A stretch of 64,000 bases of DNA from Mycolicibacterium aubagnense (GTDB taxonomy: Bacteria > Actinomycetota > Actinomycetes > Mycobacteriales > Mycobacteriaceae), in assembly GCF_010730955.1 (NCBI RefSeq), contig NZ_AP022577.1:3720001-3784000 (forward strand), given 5' to 3'. Shown piece by piece: positions 1 through 8,104 of this stretch. The position numbers and the translations under genes were made by a program. Below the pieces are notes generated by a model. The model saw only the letters and a list, made by a program, of their open reading frames with translations, was not told where the DNA came from and searched no databases. Positions within the stretch are counted from its first letter, which is position 1; each line of letters opens with the position of its first letter.

Positions 1-1
1 G

Positions 2-538
2 CAGCGCGCGTTGACCCTCGACGACATGTACGCCGAAATCCGCGACCTTGCCGAGGTTTTCGATGTTCCTGAGCGCGGTGAAAAGTTGGTGTCGACATTG
101 CGGACCCGGATGGCGACCGCGACAAACGGCCTCAAAGCCGACGACGTCTCTGTGATGTGGTGGTACGCCGGTACCAGAACTCCATACATCGCGGGCTGCT
201 GCGGTGCGCCCGGGATCGTCACCGCCGCCGTCGGAGCGCGCAACGCGTTCGCCGACAACCGGCAACTGTGGCCCGAGATTTCCTGGGAGGCCATTCTGCA
301 ACGCGATCCCGATGTGCTGGTCCTCGCCGATCTCACCCGGGGCAAGGACGGTGACAGCGTCGCCGCCAAGATCAAGTTCCTCGAAACCGACCCCGCGGCC
401 AGCAAATTGAGGGCTGTGCGGGAGCGGCGGTGGATCGTGCTGCCTGCCAGCGCGATGGACCCGTCGCTGCGCAACGTGGATGCCGTCGAGACCTTCGCAT
501 CCGGGCTGCGCGCGTTCGGGCTGGGCGGAAAGTCCTGA
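2..538 (+). CDS. Iron-siderophore/cobalamin ABC transporter substrate-binding protein, C-terminal part
   Basis: This is the 3' part of a periplasmic-binding-protein gene. The frame is open from base 2, so the 5' end lies outside the window. About 178 residues remain. The fold signs are those of the FecB/BtuF class III binding proteins: a stretch with DVLVLADL, a WPEISWEAIL segment where such proteins contact the permease, and a C-terminal helix ending in GLRAFGLGG. It would deliver a ferric siderophore, haem or cobalamin to the permease encoded 5 bases downstream. Permease and ATPase genes follow without a gap, so the three form one operon. The ligand cannot be told from the sequence. The TTG at 11 is probably internal and not the true start. 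Confidence 0.8.
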   Translation, partial: QRALTLDDMYAEIRDLAEVFDVPERGEKLVSTLRTRMATATNGLKADDVSVMWWYAGTRTPYIAGCCGAPGIVTAAVGARNAFADNRQLWPEISWEAILQRDPDVLVLADLTRGKDGDSVAAKIKFLETDPAASKLRAVRERRWIVLPASAMDPSLRNVDAVETFASGLRAFGLGGKS

Positions 539-543
539 CGGCG

Positions 544-1548
544 GTGCGCACCACCGGGATGGTGATGCTCGGCCTCGCGGTCCTGGCGCTGTCGATCGCG
601 GCGGCGATGATCATCGGGCCCGCCGACCTCGGGTTCGGCGACGTGTATGCCGTCGTCGCGCAACATGTTTGGGGCCGTCCAGCGGATATCACACCGATCG
701 ACGACGGCATCGTGTGGGAGCTGCGGTTGCCACGGGCGCTACTGGCTGCCAGCTGCGGTGCGGGCCTGGGTATCTGCGGGGCGATCCTGCAGTCGCTGAT
801 GCGCAACCCATTGGCCGACCCGTTCATGCTGGGCATCTCCTCCGGTGCATCCACGGGAGCGGTGCTGGTGGTGGTGGCGGGTATCGGTGGTGCGCTGACG
901 CTGTCGGGCGGTGCTTTCATCGGTGCGGTGATCGCGTTCGTTCTGGTCCTGGCGCTGGCCGCCGTCTCCGGCGGCGGGCAGGACCGCGTACTGCTGGCCG
1001 GAGTCGCTGGTACCCAGCTCTTTTCGGCGGCCACGGCGTTGGTGGTGTTCTCTTCCGCCGACGCTCAACAGACCCGCGGAGTGCTGTTCTGGCTGCTCGG
1101 CTCGCTGGCCGGGGCCGGCTGGTCTCAGGTGGCGCTGTGCGGTCTCATCTGCGCGGTCTGCCTGGCGATCTGCTGGCTGCATTCAGATGCCTTGGATGCG
1201 TTCGCTTTCGGTCGTGACGCGGCCGCCGCGTTGGGTGTCTCGGTGCGGCGGGTCCGGGCCGTCTTGTTGGCGACCACGGCGCTGCTTACGGCCGTGCTGG
1301 TGAGTGCGGCCGGCGCAATCGGTTTCGTCGGACTGGTATTGCCGCACGCGGCTCGGATGATCGTCGGGCCGTCCCACCGCCGGCTGCTGCCGGTCACCGC
1401 GATCACCGGCGCCATCTTCCTGGTCTGGGTCGACGCGGCGGCCCGCACGGTATTCGCGCCCCAGGAATTGCCGGTCGGCGTGGTGACGGCGCTCGTCGGT
1501 GTGCCGATCTTCATGTGGATTCTGGCTCGCCGCAGGAGGTTTCGGTGA
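544..1548 (+). CDS. FecCD-family ABC transporter permease
   Basis: Inner-membrane permease of a FecBCD/BtuC type importer, 334 residues with about ten hydrophobic segments, the usual size for the family. The conserved early region LRLPRALLAASCGAGLGICG followed by LQSLMRNPLADPFMLGIS is typical of FecCD proteins. The C-terminal GFVGLVLPHAARMIVGPSHR loop is where the ATPase coupling helix lies in BtuC. GTG at 544 is chosen because it sits 5 bases after the stop of the binding-protein gene; ATG at 559 is an alternative. Its stop overlaps the ATPase start (GTGA), which implies translational coupling. The substrate is unknown: iron-siderophore, haem or B12. Confidence 0.88.
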   Translation: MRTTGMVMLGLAVLALSIAAAMIIGPADLGFGDVYAVVAQHVWGRPADITPIDDGIVWELRLPRALLAASCGAGLGICGAILQSLMRNPLADPFMLGISSGASTGAVLVVVAGIGGALTLSGGAFIGAVIAFVLVLALAAVSGGGQDRVLLAGVAGTQLFSAATALVVFSSADAQQTRGVLFWLLGSLAGAGWSQVALCGLICAVCLAICWLHSDALDAFAFGRDAAAALGVSVRRVRAVLLATTALLTAVLVSAAGAIGFVGLVLPHAARMIVGPSHRRLLPVTAITGAIFLVWVDAAARTVFAPQELPVGVVTALVGVPIFMWILARRRRFR

Positions 1549-2333
1549 CGGCCTCGATCGCGGCGGAATCGGTCAGCTGGTCGGCCGGTGGACGGCTCGT
1601 CATCGACGGGGTGTCCCTGACGGTGGCCGACGGTGAGACGCTGGGGTTGCTCGGGCCCAACGGCGCCGGCAAGTCCTCATTGTTGCGCCTGCTCGCCGGA
1701 CTGCGGCATCCCGACGGTGGGGCGGTCCTGCTCACCGGACGTTCACTGGCCGGCCATCGGCGCCGCGCCGTCGCGCAACGCATCGCGGTGGTCGAGCAGC
1801 AGGTCGGCACGGAGTTGGACGTGACCGTCGAGCAGATTGTGCGGTTGGGCCGAATTCCGCACCGCGACATCTGGTCTGGCGATACGGAGGCCGACAACCG
1901 CGCCGTCGAGCGTGCCCTCGTGTACACCGAGACTGCCGGCATGCGCGACCGGGACTGGCGGACGCTGTCCGGCGGTGAACAGCAGCGGGTACAGATTGCC
2001 CGGGCGCTCGCTCAGGAGCCCCGTGAACTGCTGCTGGACGAACCCACCAACCATCTCGACATCCGCCACCAGTTCGAGTTGCTCGCGCTCATCCGTGCGC
2101 TGCCGGTGACGGCGGTGGTGACGCTGCACGACCTCACGCTCGCGGCACTGTTCTGCGACCGGCTCGTCGTGCTCGACAAGGGGCGGGTTGTGGCGGCCGG
2201 TACCCCCGCCGAAGTGCTTACTGCCGAATTGATTTCGTCGGTCTACGGCGTCGCGGCTCGCGTCGTTCCCGACGGCGCCGGCAATGGCCGCCCGTCGGTC
2301 CAACTGCTCCCGCCCGATACCCGCCCAATGTGA
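1545..2333 (+). CDS. FecE/BtuD-type ABC transporter ATP-binding protein
   Basis: Cytoplasmic ATPase of the importer, 262 residues. Walker A GPNGAGKSS is at about residues 37-45, the Q-loop VVEQQ near 82-86, the signature LSGGEQQRVQ from 141, Walker B LLLDEP near 162-167, the D-loop NHLD just after it and the switch His in VVTLHD near 195. All catalytic motifs are present. GTG 1545 is chosen because it overlaps the permease stop by four bases and has a perfect AGGAGG at 1534-1539, five bases upstream. It is the last gene of the operon; a strong hairpin begins at its stop codon. Confidence 0.92.
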   Translation: MTASIAAESVSWSAGGRLVIDGVSLTVADGETLGLLGPNGAGKSSLLRLLAGLRHPDGGAVLLTGRSLAGHRRRAVAQRIAVVEQQVGTELDVTVEQIVRLGRIPHRDIWSGDTEADNRAVERALVYTETAGMRDRDWRTLSGGEQQRVQIARALAQEPRELLLDEPTNHLDIRHQFELLALIRALPVTAVVTLHDLTLAALFCDRLVVLDKGRVVAAGTPAEVLTAELISSVYGVAARVVPDGAGNGRPSVQLLPPDTRPM

Positions 2334-2376
2334 AGTAGATCGCGAGAAATCGCTGGATCTTCGCGATCTACTTCAC
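2330..2376. terminator. Long perfect hairpin between convergent ABC operon and htdX
   Basis: A perfect 16-bp stem (2330-2345 with 2361-2376, arm GTGAAGTAGATCGCGA) surrounds a 15-base loop. It starts inside the last codon of the ABC ATPase gene and ends 30 bases before the stop of htdX on the other strand. There is no clear U-tract on either side, which is common for mycobacterial terminators. It probably ends transcription from both sides. Confidence 0.6.
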
Positions 2377-2406
2377 GCTGAGCAGCGCCCTGCACCAGCT
2401 CGCGAG

Positions 2407-3249
2407 TTACAGCGCGGTGACCGTCGCGGTCAGGTGCGGGTAGCCCTTCGACAGATTGCGCAGCGCGAGCTCCCAGCCGTCGCCGTCCTGTGAGACGTAC
2501 AGCCCGACCTTGGCCGGCAGCAGCACGGGCTTCCCGAACTTGACGGAGTACCGAACGGCGTCCGGAAGCTGGCCCTCGATGTTGGCCAGAACCGCTGCGG
2601 CGCTGAACATTCCGTGCGCGATCGCGGTCGGGAAGCCGAACAGCTTGGCGCCGATGGAGCTGGTGTGGATCGGGTTGTGGTCGCCGCCGATGTCGGCGTA
2701 GTGCCGAATCTGGCCGGGGCTGATGCTGATGACCGCGTTGGGCGGCGGCAGCTTCGGCTGCTTGACCGGCTCGGGCTTGGGCTCGCCCGACAGGCTGGTC
2801 CGCTGCTGGTGCAGAAACGTGGTGACCTGGCTCCACACCAGATCATTGCCGACCTTGATGTCGGTGATGATGTCGACCAGCAGACCCTTGCGGTGCTCGC
2901 GCAGGTTCTCCGCGCGCACCGCGACGTCCAGTTTGTCGGTGACCTTGATGGGCCGGTACTGGGTGATGTGGTTCTCGATGTGCACCGAACCCATTGCGGC
3001 GAACGGGAAATCGAATCCGGTGACCAGCGACATCATGGTCGGGAACGTCAGCGCGAACGGGTAGGTCAGCGGCACGGTGTCGCCGAACCGCAGCCCGGTC
3101 ACCGCGGCGTACTCGGCAACATTCTTCGGGTCGATGGTCAGGCCCGACACCGTGACGGTGCGGGCCGGCAGGGTGGAGCCGCGCGACACGAACGGCAGTG
3201 CACCTGCCACCGCCCGCGCCATGTTCAAAAGACCGTTTGGTTGTGCCAT
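2407..3249 (-). CDS. htdX: (R)-specific 3-hydroxyacyl-thioester dehydratase, MaoC-like (HtdX, Rv0241c-like)
   Basis: Double-hotdog enoyl-thioester hydratase of 280 residues, closely resembling M. tuberculosis HtdX as I remember it. The hydratase-2 motif GGDHNPIH lies at about 188-195 with the catalytic Asp190 and His195. The N-terminal hotdog half, with HIENHITQYRPI, is the degenerate one. It would interconvert 3-hydroxyacyl and trans-2-enoyl thioesters in fatty-acid metabolism. ATG 3249 is chosen because AGGAGG lies about eight bases upstream; a start at 3276 would place this site inside the gene. It follows fabG4 by 34 bases and is probably cotranscribed with it, giving reductase and dehydratase together. 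Confidence 0.92.
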   Translation of the reverse strand: MAQPNGLLNMARAVAGALPFVSRGSTLPARTVTVSGLTIDPKNVAEYAAVTGLRFGDTVPLTYPFALTFPTMMSLVTGFDFPFAAMGSVHIENHITQYRPIKVTDKLDVAVRAENLREHRKGLLVDIITDIKVGNDLVWSQVTTFLHQQRTSLSGEPKPEPVKQPKLPPPNAVISISPGQIRHYADIGGDHNPIHTSSIGAKLFGFPTAIAHGMFSAAAVLANIEGQLPDAVRYSVKFGKPVLLPAKVGLYVSQDGDGWELALRNLSKGYPHLTATVTAL

Positions 3250-3283
3250 GGCTAGTGCCTCCTGTTCTTCGCGCAAGCGCTCA

Positions 3284-4645
3284 TCACGCTCCCAGCAGGG
3301 CCTGGCCGCAGACCCGGATCGTGTTGCCGGTCACGGCATTCGACGCGGGGCTGGCGAAGTACGCGATCAGCTCGGCGACGTCGACCGGCAGGCCGCCCTG
3401 GAACAGCGAGTTGAGCCGACGGCCGACCTCGCGGGTGGCCAGCGGGATGGCGTCGGTCATCTTGGTCTCGATGAAGCCCGGCGCGACGGCGTTGATGGTG
3501 ACGCCCTTCTCGCCGAATACCGGGGCGAACGCGTCGGTCATGCCGATCATGCCGGCCTTGGTGGCGGCGTAGTTGGTCTGGCCGCGGTTACCGGCGATAC
3601 CGGCCATCGACGACAGGCCAACGATCCGGCCGCCTTCACCGATGGTGCCGTTCTCCACCAGACCCTGCGCAAGGCGTTGCGGCGCAAGGAGGTTCACGGC
3701 GATCACCGAGTCCCAGCGGGCGTCGTCCATGTTGGCGAGCAGCTTGTCGCGGGTGATGCCGGCGTTGTTGACCAGCACATCGGCCTTACCGCCGTTGATG
3801 CCCGAATAGTTCTCCGCCAGGTGCGCAACAATTTTTTCGACGGCGTCGTCGGCCGTCACGTCCAGCGCCAGCGCTGTGCCACCGACCGCGGCAGCGGTCT
3901 CGGCGAGCGCGTCGGCGGCCTGCGGCACGTCGATGGCGACGACGGCAGCGCCATCGCGCGCGAACACCCGGGCGATCTCGGCGCCGATACCGCGGGCGGC
4001 ACCGGTCACCAGGGCGACCTTGCCGGCCAGCGGCTTGTCCCAGTCCGCCGGGGCGACGGAGTCGGCGGCACCGACGTAGAACACCTGGCCGTCGACGTAG
4101 GCCGACTTGCCCGACAGCAGGAAGCGGACGGTCGACTCGATGCCCGACGCGGCCGGCGAGGCCTTGGCCGACAGGTAGACCAGCCCGATGGTGGCGCCGC
4201 GCTGCAGCTCCTTGCCGAGCGACCGGGTGAAGCCTTCGAGGGCGCGCTGGGCGATGCGCTCGTCGATGGTGTCGGTCTCGTCGGGCGTGGTGCCGACGAC
4301 CACGACGCGGCTGTTGGCGGCCAGGTTGCGCAGCACCGGGGTGAAGAACTTGTGCAGCTCCTTGAGCTGCTCGGGCTTGGTGATGCCGGTGGCGTCGAAC
4401 AGCAGGCCACCGAACGAGTCGGCCCAGCGGCCGCCGACGTTGTTGCCGACCAGGTCGTAGTCGTCGGCCAGGGCAGCACGCAGCGGCTCGGCGACGCGGC
4501 CTTCGCCGCCGATCAGCAGTGGGCCGTTCAGCGCCGGCTCGCCGGCCTTGTAGCGGCGCAGCGGCTGGGGCTGCGGCACGCCGAGCTGTTTGGCCAGGAA
4601 CGAACCTGGGCCGGAGGTCAGAACTTGGGAGAGGACGTCAGCCAT
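3284..4645 (-). CDS. fabG4: High-molecular-weight 3-oxoacyl-ACP/CoA reductase FabG4
   Basis: A 453-residue two-domain short-chain dehydrogenase, the size of mycobacterial FabG4 (Rv0242c). The N-terminal domain (about 1-200) is a flavodoxin-like, catalytically silent fold. The C-terminal SDR domain starts near 207 with cofactor motif TGAARGIG at 214-221, NNAG at 293-296 and the catalytic Ser345/346, Tyr359 and Lys363. FabG4 reduces 3-oxoacyl thioesters with NADH. It is the first gene of the fabG4-htdX pair. Upstream, in the divergent region to fadA2, lie two inverted repeats that look like operators. The ATG at 4645 has a GAAAGG-like site before it. Confidence 0.93.
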   Translation of the reverse strand: MADVLSQVLTSGPGSFLAKQLGVPQPQPLRRYKAGEPALNGPLLIGGEGRVAEPLRAALADDYDLVGNNVGGRWADSFGGLLFDATGITKPEQLKELHKFFTPVLRNLAANSRVVVVGTTPDETDTIDERIAQRALEGFTRSLGKELQRGATIGLVYLSAKASPAASGIESTVRFLLSGKSAYVDGQVFYVGAADSVAPADWDKPLAGKVALVTGAARGIGAEIARVFARDGAAVVAIDVPQAADALAETAAAVGGTALALDVTADDAVEKIVAHLAENYSGINGGKADVLVNNAGITRDKLLANMDDARWDSVIAVNLLAPQRLAQGLVENGTIGEGGRIVGLSSMAGIAGNRGQTNYAATKAGMIGMTDAFAPVFGEKGVTINAVAPGFIETKMTDAIPLATREVGRRLNSLFQGGLPVDVAELIAYFASPASNAVTGNTIRVCGQALLGA

Positions 4646-4675
4646 TGCGGACCTTTCTGCGGACGTATGTCGTAT

Positions 4676-4689
4676 AGACGGAACCGTCT
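4676..4689. promoter_or_regulatory. Inverted repeat AGACGG-N2-CCGTCT upstream of fabG4
   Basis: Perfect 6-bp arms separated by two bases lie 31-44 bases upstream of the fabG4 start codon, where a promoter or operator is expected. The regulator is unknown; this could be chance. Confidence 0.35.
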
Positions 4690-4702
4690 TGTCAGAGACG
4701 AA

Positions 4703-4733
4703 CTTACTCCAGAGTAAGAACGGTGGGTAATAT
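4703..4733 (+). promoter_or_regulatory. Operator-like palindrome and promoter between fabG4 and fadA2
   Basis: CTTACTC-CA-GAGTAAG at 4703-4718 is a 16-base inverted repeat with 7-bp arms. Reading toward fadA2, TTACTC (4704-4709) could serve as a -35 box and TAATAT (4728-4733) as a -10 box, 18 bases apart, so a bound repressor would cover the promoter. The core TTAC-N6-GTAA recurs in the fadE5 promoter at 20299-20312. A TetR-type regulator common to these beta-oxidation genes is inferred. Confidence 0.5.
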
Positions 4734-4789
4734 AGGCACCAAGCAACATCTTGCCTCAGTCAGCCAACGCCAACGAACTGGAGAAAACC

Positions 4790-6097
4790 GTGGCCGAGAC
4801 CAACAGCCGCCGCCGGGTAGCAATCCTGGGTGGTAATCGCATTCCCTTCGCACGATCCGACGGTGCGTACGCAAACGCCTCCAACCAGGACATGTTCACC
4901 GCGGCCCTGGACGGTCTGATCGACCGCTTCAACCTCAAGGGCGAAAAGCTCGACATGGTGATCGGCGGCGCCGTGCTCAAACACAGCCGTGATTTCAATC
5001 TCATGCGCGAGTGTGTGCTGGGCACCTCGCTGTCGCCGTATACGCCGGCGTTCGACCTGCAGCAGGCCTGTGGCACCGGCCTGCAGTCGGCCATCGCGGC
5101 TGCTGACGGTATCGCTGCCGGCCGCTACCAGGTGGCCGCGGCCGGTGGTGTGGACACCGCGTCGGACGCACCCATCGCCCTCGGCAACGACCTGCGCCGC
5201 GTGCTGCTGAGCCTGCGGCGCGCCAAGTCGAACGTCGACCGGCTCAAGCTCGTCGGCAAGCTGCCGGCCGCCGTCGGCGTCGAGATCCCGGTCAACAGCG
5301 AGGCCCGCACCGGCCTGTCGATGGGCGAGCACGCCGCCCAGACCGCCAAGGAGATGGGCGTCAAGCGCACCGATCAGGACGCCCTGGCCGCTGCCAGCCA
5401 CCAGAACATGGCCGCTGCCTACGACCGCGGCTTCTTCGATGACCTGGTCAGCCCCTTCCTGGGCCTGTACCGCGACAACAATCTGCGCGCCGACTCCTCG
5501 ACCGAGAAGCTGGCCAAGCTCAAGCCGGTCTTCGGGGTCAAGCTGGGTGACGCCACCATGACCGCCGGCAACTCGACCCCGCTGACCGACGGCGCGTCGG
5601 TGGCGCTGCTGTCCACCGACGAGTGGGCCGCCGAGCGGAACATCCCGGTGCTGGCCTACTTCGTCGACTCCGAAACCGCCGCCGTCGACTACGTCAACGG
5701 CCCGGACGGCCTGCTCATGGCTCCGACCTACGCCGTGCCGCGGCTGCTGGCCCGCAACGGCCTGACGCTGCAGGACTTCGACTTCTACGAGATTCACGAG
5801 GCGTTCGCCTCCGTGGTGCTGGCCACGCTCGCGGCGTGGGAGTCGCCCGAGTACTGCAAGGGCCGCCTCGGTCTGGACGCCCCGCTCGGGTCTATCGACC
5901 GGTCGAAGCTCAACGTCAACGGCTCGTCGCTGGCCGCGGGTCACCCGTTCGCCGCGACCGGCGGCCGCATCGTGGCCCAGCTGGCCAAGCAGCTCGCCGA
6001 GAAGAAGGCTGCGAACGGAGGGACCGGAACCTACCGCGGCCTGATCTCCATCTGCGCCGCAGGTGGGCAGGGCGTCACCGCCATCCTGGAGGCGTAG
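4790..6097 (+). CDS. fadA2: Acetyl-CoA acetyltransferase (thiolase) FadA2
   Basis: Thiolase of 435 residues, matching M. tuberculosis FadA2 (Rv0243) in length and sequence as remembered. The nucleophile Cys94 is in QQACGTGLQ, the active His is in the NGSSLAAGHPFAATGG region and the second Cys is in SICAAGGQG near the C-terminus. It would cleave 3-ketoacyl-CoA with CoA or run the reverse condensation. GTG 4790 is chosen because GGAGA lies six bases upstream and the protein then begins as in its relatives; a TTG at 4751 would add 13 residues lying across the promoter. It is divergent from fabG4-htdX. Confidence 0.93.
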   Translation: MAETNSRRRVAILGGNRIPFARSDGAYANASNQDMFTAALDGLIDRFNLKGEKLDMVIGGAVLKHSRDFNLMRECVLGTSLSPYTPAFDLQQACGTGLQSAIAAADGIAAGRYQVAAAGGVDTASDAPIALGNDLRRVLLSLRRAKSNVDRLKLVGKLPAAVGVEIPVNSEARTGLSMGEHAAQTAKEMGVKRTDQDALAAASHQNMAAAYDRGFFDDLVSPFLGLYRDNNLRADSSTEKLAKLKPVFGVKLGDATMTAGNSTPLTDGASVALLSTDEWAAERNIPVLAYFVDSETAAVDYVNGPDGLLMAPTYAVPRLLARNGLTLQDFDFYEIHEAFASVVLATLAAWESPEYCKGRLGLDAPLGSIDRSKLNVNGSSLAAGHPFAATGGRIVAQLAKQLAEKKAANGGTGTYRGLISICAAGGQGVTAILEA

Positions 6098-6105
6098 ACC
6101 AGCGA

Positions 6106-6150
6106 TTTGTGCACGATTTTTCGCGCCGGCCGCGGATTTTCGTGCACAAA
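6106..6150. terminator. Hairpin downstream of fadA2 (first)
   Basis: Perfect 11-bp arms (TTTGTGCACGA at 6106-6116 and its complement at 6140-6150) lie just after the fadA2 stop, with a 23-base GC-rich spacer. It is a probable terminator element, one of two in tandem. Confidence 0.5.
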
Positions 6151-6192
6151 ACGCTCGGGTGTAACGCTCTAGGAGGCAGCAGCGATACCCCT

Positions 6193-6243
6193 AGTGCCTC
6201 GTGCTTCCGTCTGACCCCCGACCTGACGGAGGCACGGGGCACT
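6193..6243. terminator. Hairpin between convergent fadA2 and hydrolase gene (second)
   Basis: A 19-base arm at 6193-6211 pairs with 6225-6243, with two G-U positions and a 13-base loop. It ends 19 bases before the stop of the convergent alpha/beta hydrolase gene. It is a probable bidirectional terminator. Confidence 0.55.
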
Positions 6244-6262
6244 CTCATATCGAGGTGCGGCG

Positions 6263-7069
6263 TCAGGCGATGTGTTCGCGGATGGTCGCCAGGAACGGTT
6301 GGGTCAGGGCCAGGAACTCGTCAGGTGCGGACGAGAACGACACATGGCCGGTGTTCAGTACCACGAACTCGGAGCCGGCGATTGCGGCGTTGGCCGCGCG
6401 ACCGGCCGCCTGCGGGATGGCGACGTCGCGGCGCCCCCAGATGATGAGCGTCGGTGCGGTTATGTGCCTTGCACGCGACCGAAGATCGTGATCGCGCCCG
6501 GCGAAACTACGCCACAGCGCGGCTCCTTGCAGCCGTCCCGCGGCCGTGCGCACTTGTGCCTGGGTGTGATCGACGATCTCGTGGTCGAGTGCGGTCCGTG
6601 GCTTCATGTACGCCCGGGTGAACAGGGGTGCGAGCGCCTTGAACACGGTTGGCGTGCCCATCGTCCGGCAGAACAGGCGTACCGCGGCATTCATCGGCAT
6701 GAAACCGCCGGTCTGCACCAGCACCAGCCCGGCCACCTGCTGCGGCCGGTTGATCGCCAGCCGCGCGGCTGCGAAGCCGCCTACTGAGTTGCCGATCAAT
6801 ACCACCTTCGAGGCTCCGAGGTGGTCCACCAGGTCTTCGAGAGCGTCGGCGAACAGTGGCGCACTCAAATTCGCCGGGTCCGCGGCCGGCGGCGAGTCGC
6901 CGCAGCCGGGCCAGTCCACGGCGATGACGCGGTGGTCGCGTGCCAGCGTGGGAGCAATGGCATCAAAGTCGTGGTGACTGTGCAACGTGGCGTGCAACAG
7001 GATCAGGACCGGGCCGTCACCGCGGTCCTGGTAGGTGAGTGTTCCGGCGCGGGTGTCGACTGTGTGCAT
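6263..7069 (-). CDS. Alpha/beta hydrolase
   Basis: A 268-residue alpha/beta-fold hydrolase. It has a HATLHSHHDFD stretch after strand 3 in the usual HG position, a nucleophile elbow GNSVGG near residue 94, an acid in IIWGRRDVAIP near 210 and the His in LNTGHVSFS near 240. This is a full Ser-Asp-His triad of the esterase/C-C hydrolase type; the substrate is unknown. It is divergent from a TetR gene 120 bases away, with operator-like palindromes in the gap, so it is probably the regulator's target. Confidence 0.85.
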   Translation of the reverse strand: MHTVDTRAGTLTYQDRGDGPVLILLHATLHSHHDFDAIAPTLARDHRVIAVDWPGCGDSPPAADPANLSAPLFADALEDLVDHLGASKVVLIGNSVGGFAAARLAINRPQQVAGLVLVQTGGFMPMNAAVRLFCRTMGTPTVFKALAPLFTRAYMKPRTALDHEIVDHTQAQVRTAAGRLQGAALWRSFAGRDHDLRSRARHITAPTLIIWGRRDVAIPQAAGRAANAAIAGSEFVVLNTGHVSFSSAPDEFLALTQPFLATIREHIA

Positions 7070-7085
7070 GACACGATGCTAGATA

Positions 7086-7105
7086 TTGATCGACCGGTCG
7101 GTCAA
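7086..7105. promoter_or_regulatory. TetR operator-like palindrome near the hydrolase promoter
   Basis: A 20-base near-perfect palindrome, TTGATCGACCGGTCGGTCAA, begins 17 bases upstream of the hydrolase start. A second, related half-site pair lies next to the tetR gene. Two similar sites in a divergent tetR/hydrolase gap suggest autoregulation and repression of the hydrolase. Confidence 0.65.
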
Positions 7106-7155
7106 TGAACAATATGAATTCCGTCTATCTGAGGAAAAACAAGTAACATCACGGC

Positions 7156-7169
7156 TGACCAGTCGGTCA
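7156..7169. promoter_or_regulatory. Second TetR operator-like palindrome, next to tetR
   Basis: TGACC-N4-GGTCA, 21-34 bases before the tetR start, shares the GGTCAA half with the palindrome at 7086-7105. It is placed to control the regulator's own promoter. Confidence 0.55.
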
Positions 7170-7189
7170 ATGGGGACGAATAGGATGTC

Positions 7190-7768
7190 ATGACGACCGG
7201 AATATCGCGGGCGGCAGCCAAAGAACGAACCCGTGAGATGCTGTTGGACACCGGCTTCGCCCTGGCTGAGACGACTGGGCTGGACAGCCTGAGCGTCAAT
7301 GCCATCACCGCAGCGGCCGGGGTGGCCAAGGGGACGTTCTTTCACCACTTCGGTGACCGCACGGCGTACCTGGTGCAGCTGCACCGGCGGTTTCACGATC
7401 GGATACTCACCGACGTGCAGCAGGCCGTCGCGGGCCTGCCGTCGGGGCGCGACCGGTTGGCGGCGATATCCACCACTTATCTGGACGCCTGTCTGAACCA
7501 GCGTGGCGTGCGAGCGCTCATCCTCGAAGCCCGGGCGCTGGTACCGATCCAAGACGAGATCGCCCGGCGCAATGAGGCGACGGTGACGCTGCTGACCACC
7601 GACTTCGTCGCACTGGGCTGGCCGGCCCCGGCTACCGCGGCCCGGCTGTGGATCGGGGCGACCGTCGAGTGCGCGCTGTTCGAACTCGGCCTCGGCCACG
7701 CTGATCGGCAGGCCCGTGCCGCGCTCGTCGACTTCGCGACCGCACCGCGGTCGGAAGCCTCGCACTGA
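7190..7768 (+). CDS. TetR/AcrR family transcriptional regulator
   Basis: A 192-residue TetR-type repressor. The N-terminal helix-turn-helix spans about residues 10-55 with the family pattern ITAAAGVAKGTFFHHFGDRT. The C-terminal ligand domain is of the short type and its inducer is unknown. AGGA at 7182-7185 precedes the ATG at 7190. It is divergent from the alpha/beta hydrolase, with two related palindromes between them, which suggests a local, self-controlled regulator. Confidence 0.9.
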   Translation: MTTGISRAAAKERTREMLLDTGFALAETTGLDSLSVNAITAAAGVAKGTFFHHFGDRTAYLVQLHRRFHDRILTDVQQAVAGLPSGRDRLAAISTTYLDACLNQRGVRALILEARALVPIQDEIARRNEATVTLLTTDFVALGWPAPATAARLWIGATVECALFELGLGHADRQARAALVDFATAPRSEASH

Positions 7769-7771
7769 GAC

Positions 7772-8104
7772 TCAGTCCTGCTGCAGGACCTCCGCCAACA
7801 CCGGCACGTGGCTGATGGCGATGTCCTTGGCCGCGGTCGTCAGAGTGACGGGGCCCAGCGCCCGGAGCTTGGCCAATTCGTCGGAGCCAGCCAGCTCCTC
7901 GCGGTAGCGGGCGGCGAAGTCGTCGTGCTGGTCCAGATGCGCGTGGTACCACGTGCGCAGTTCGTTCGACGGCGCGACATGCGGCATCCACGTGCCGACC
8001 CGTGGGTCTTCCTTGCGAATTCCCCTGGGCCACAACCGGTCCACCGTGACCCGGGGCGGCTGGGCTGGATCAACCGGGTCGTACACCCGAGCAGTGTCGC
8101 TCAT
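7772..8104 (-). CDS. DUF488 family protein (YeaO-like)
   Basis: A small cytoplasmic protein of 110 residues with the DUF488 hallmark VDRLWPRGIRKED near residue 22 and the following W...HVAPSNELRTWYH segment. No enzymatic role is established for the family. Its ATG overlaps the stop of the upstream TDT transporter gene (ATGA), and AAGGA lies about eight bases upstream, so the two are translationally coupled. The linkage to a tellurite/C4-dicarboxylate transporter-like gene is the only clue to function. Confidence 0.85.
   Translation of the reverse strand: MSDTARVYDPVDPAQPPRVTVDRLWPRGIRKEDPRVGTWMPHVAPSNELRTWYHAHLDQHDDFAARYREELAGSDELAKLRALGPVTLTTAAKDIAISHVPVLAEVLQQD

Noticed and set aside
372..1034. 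Long minus-strand frames opposite the ABC permease and similar shadows elsewhere
   Set aside because: In high-GC DNA such antisense frames are common; the plus-strand genes have clear families and coupled starts.
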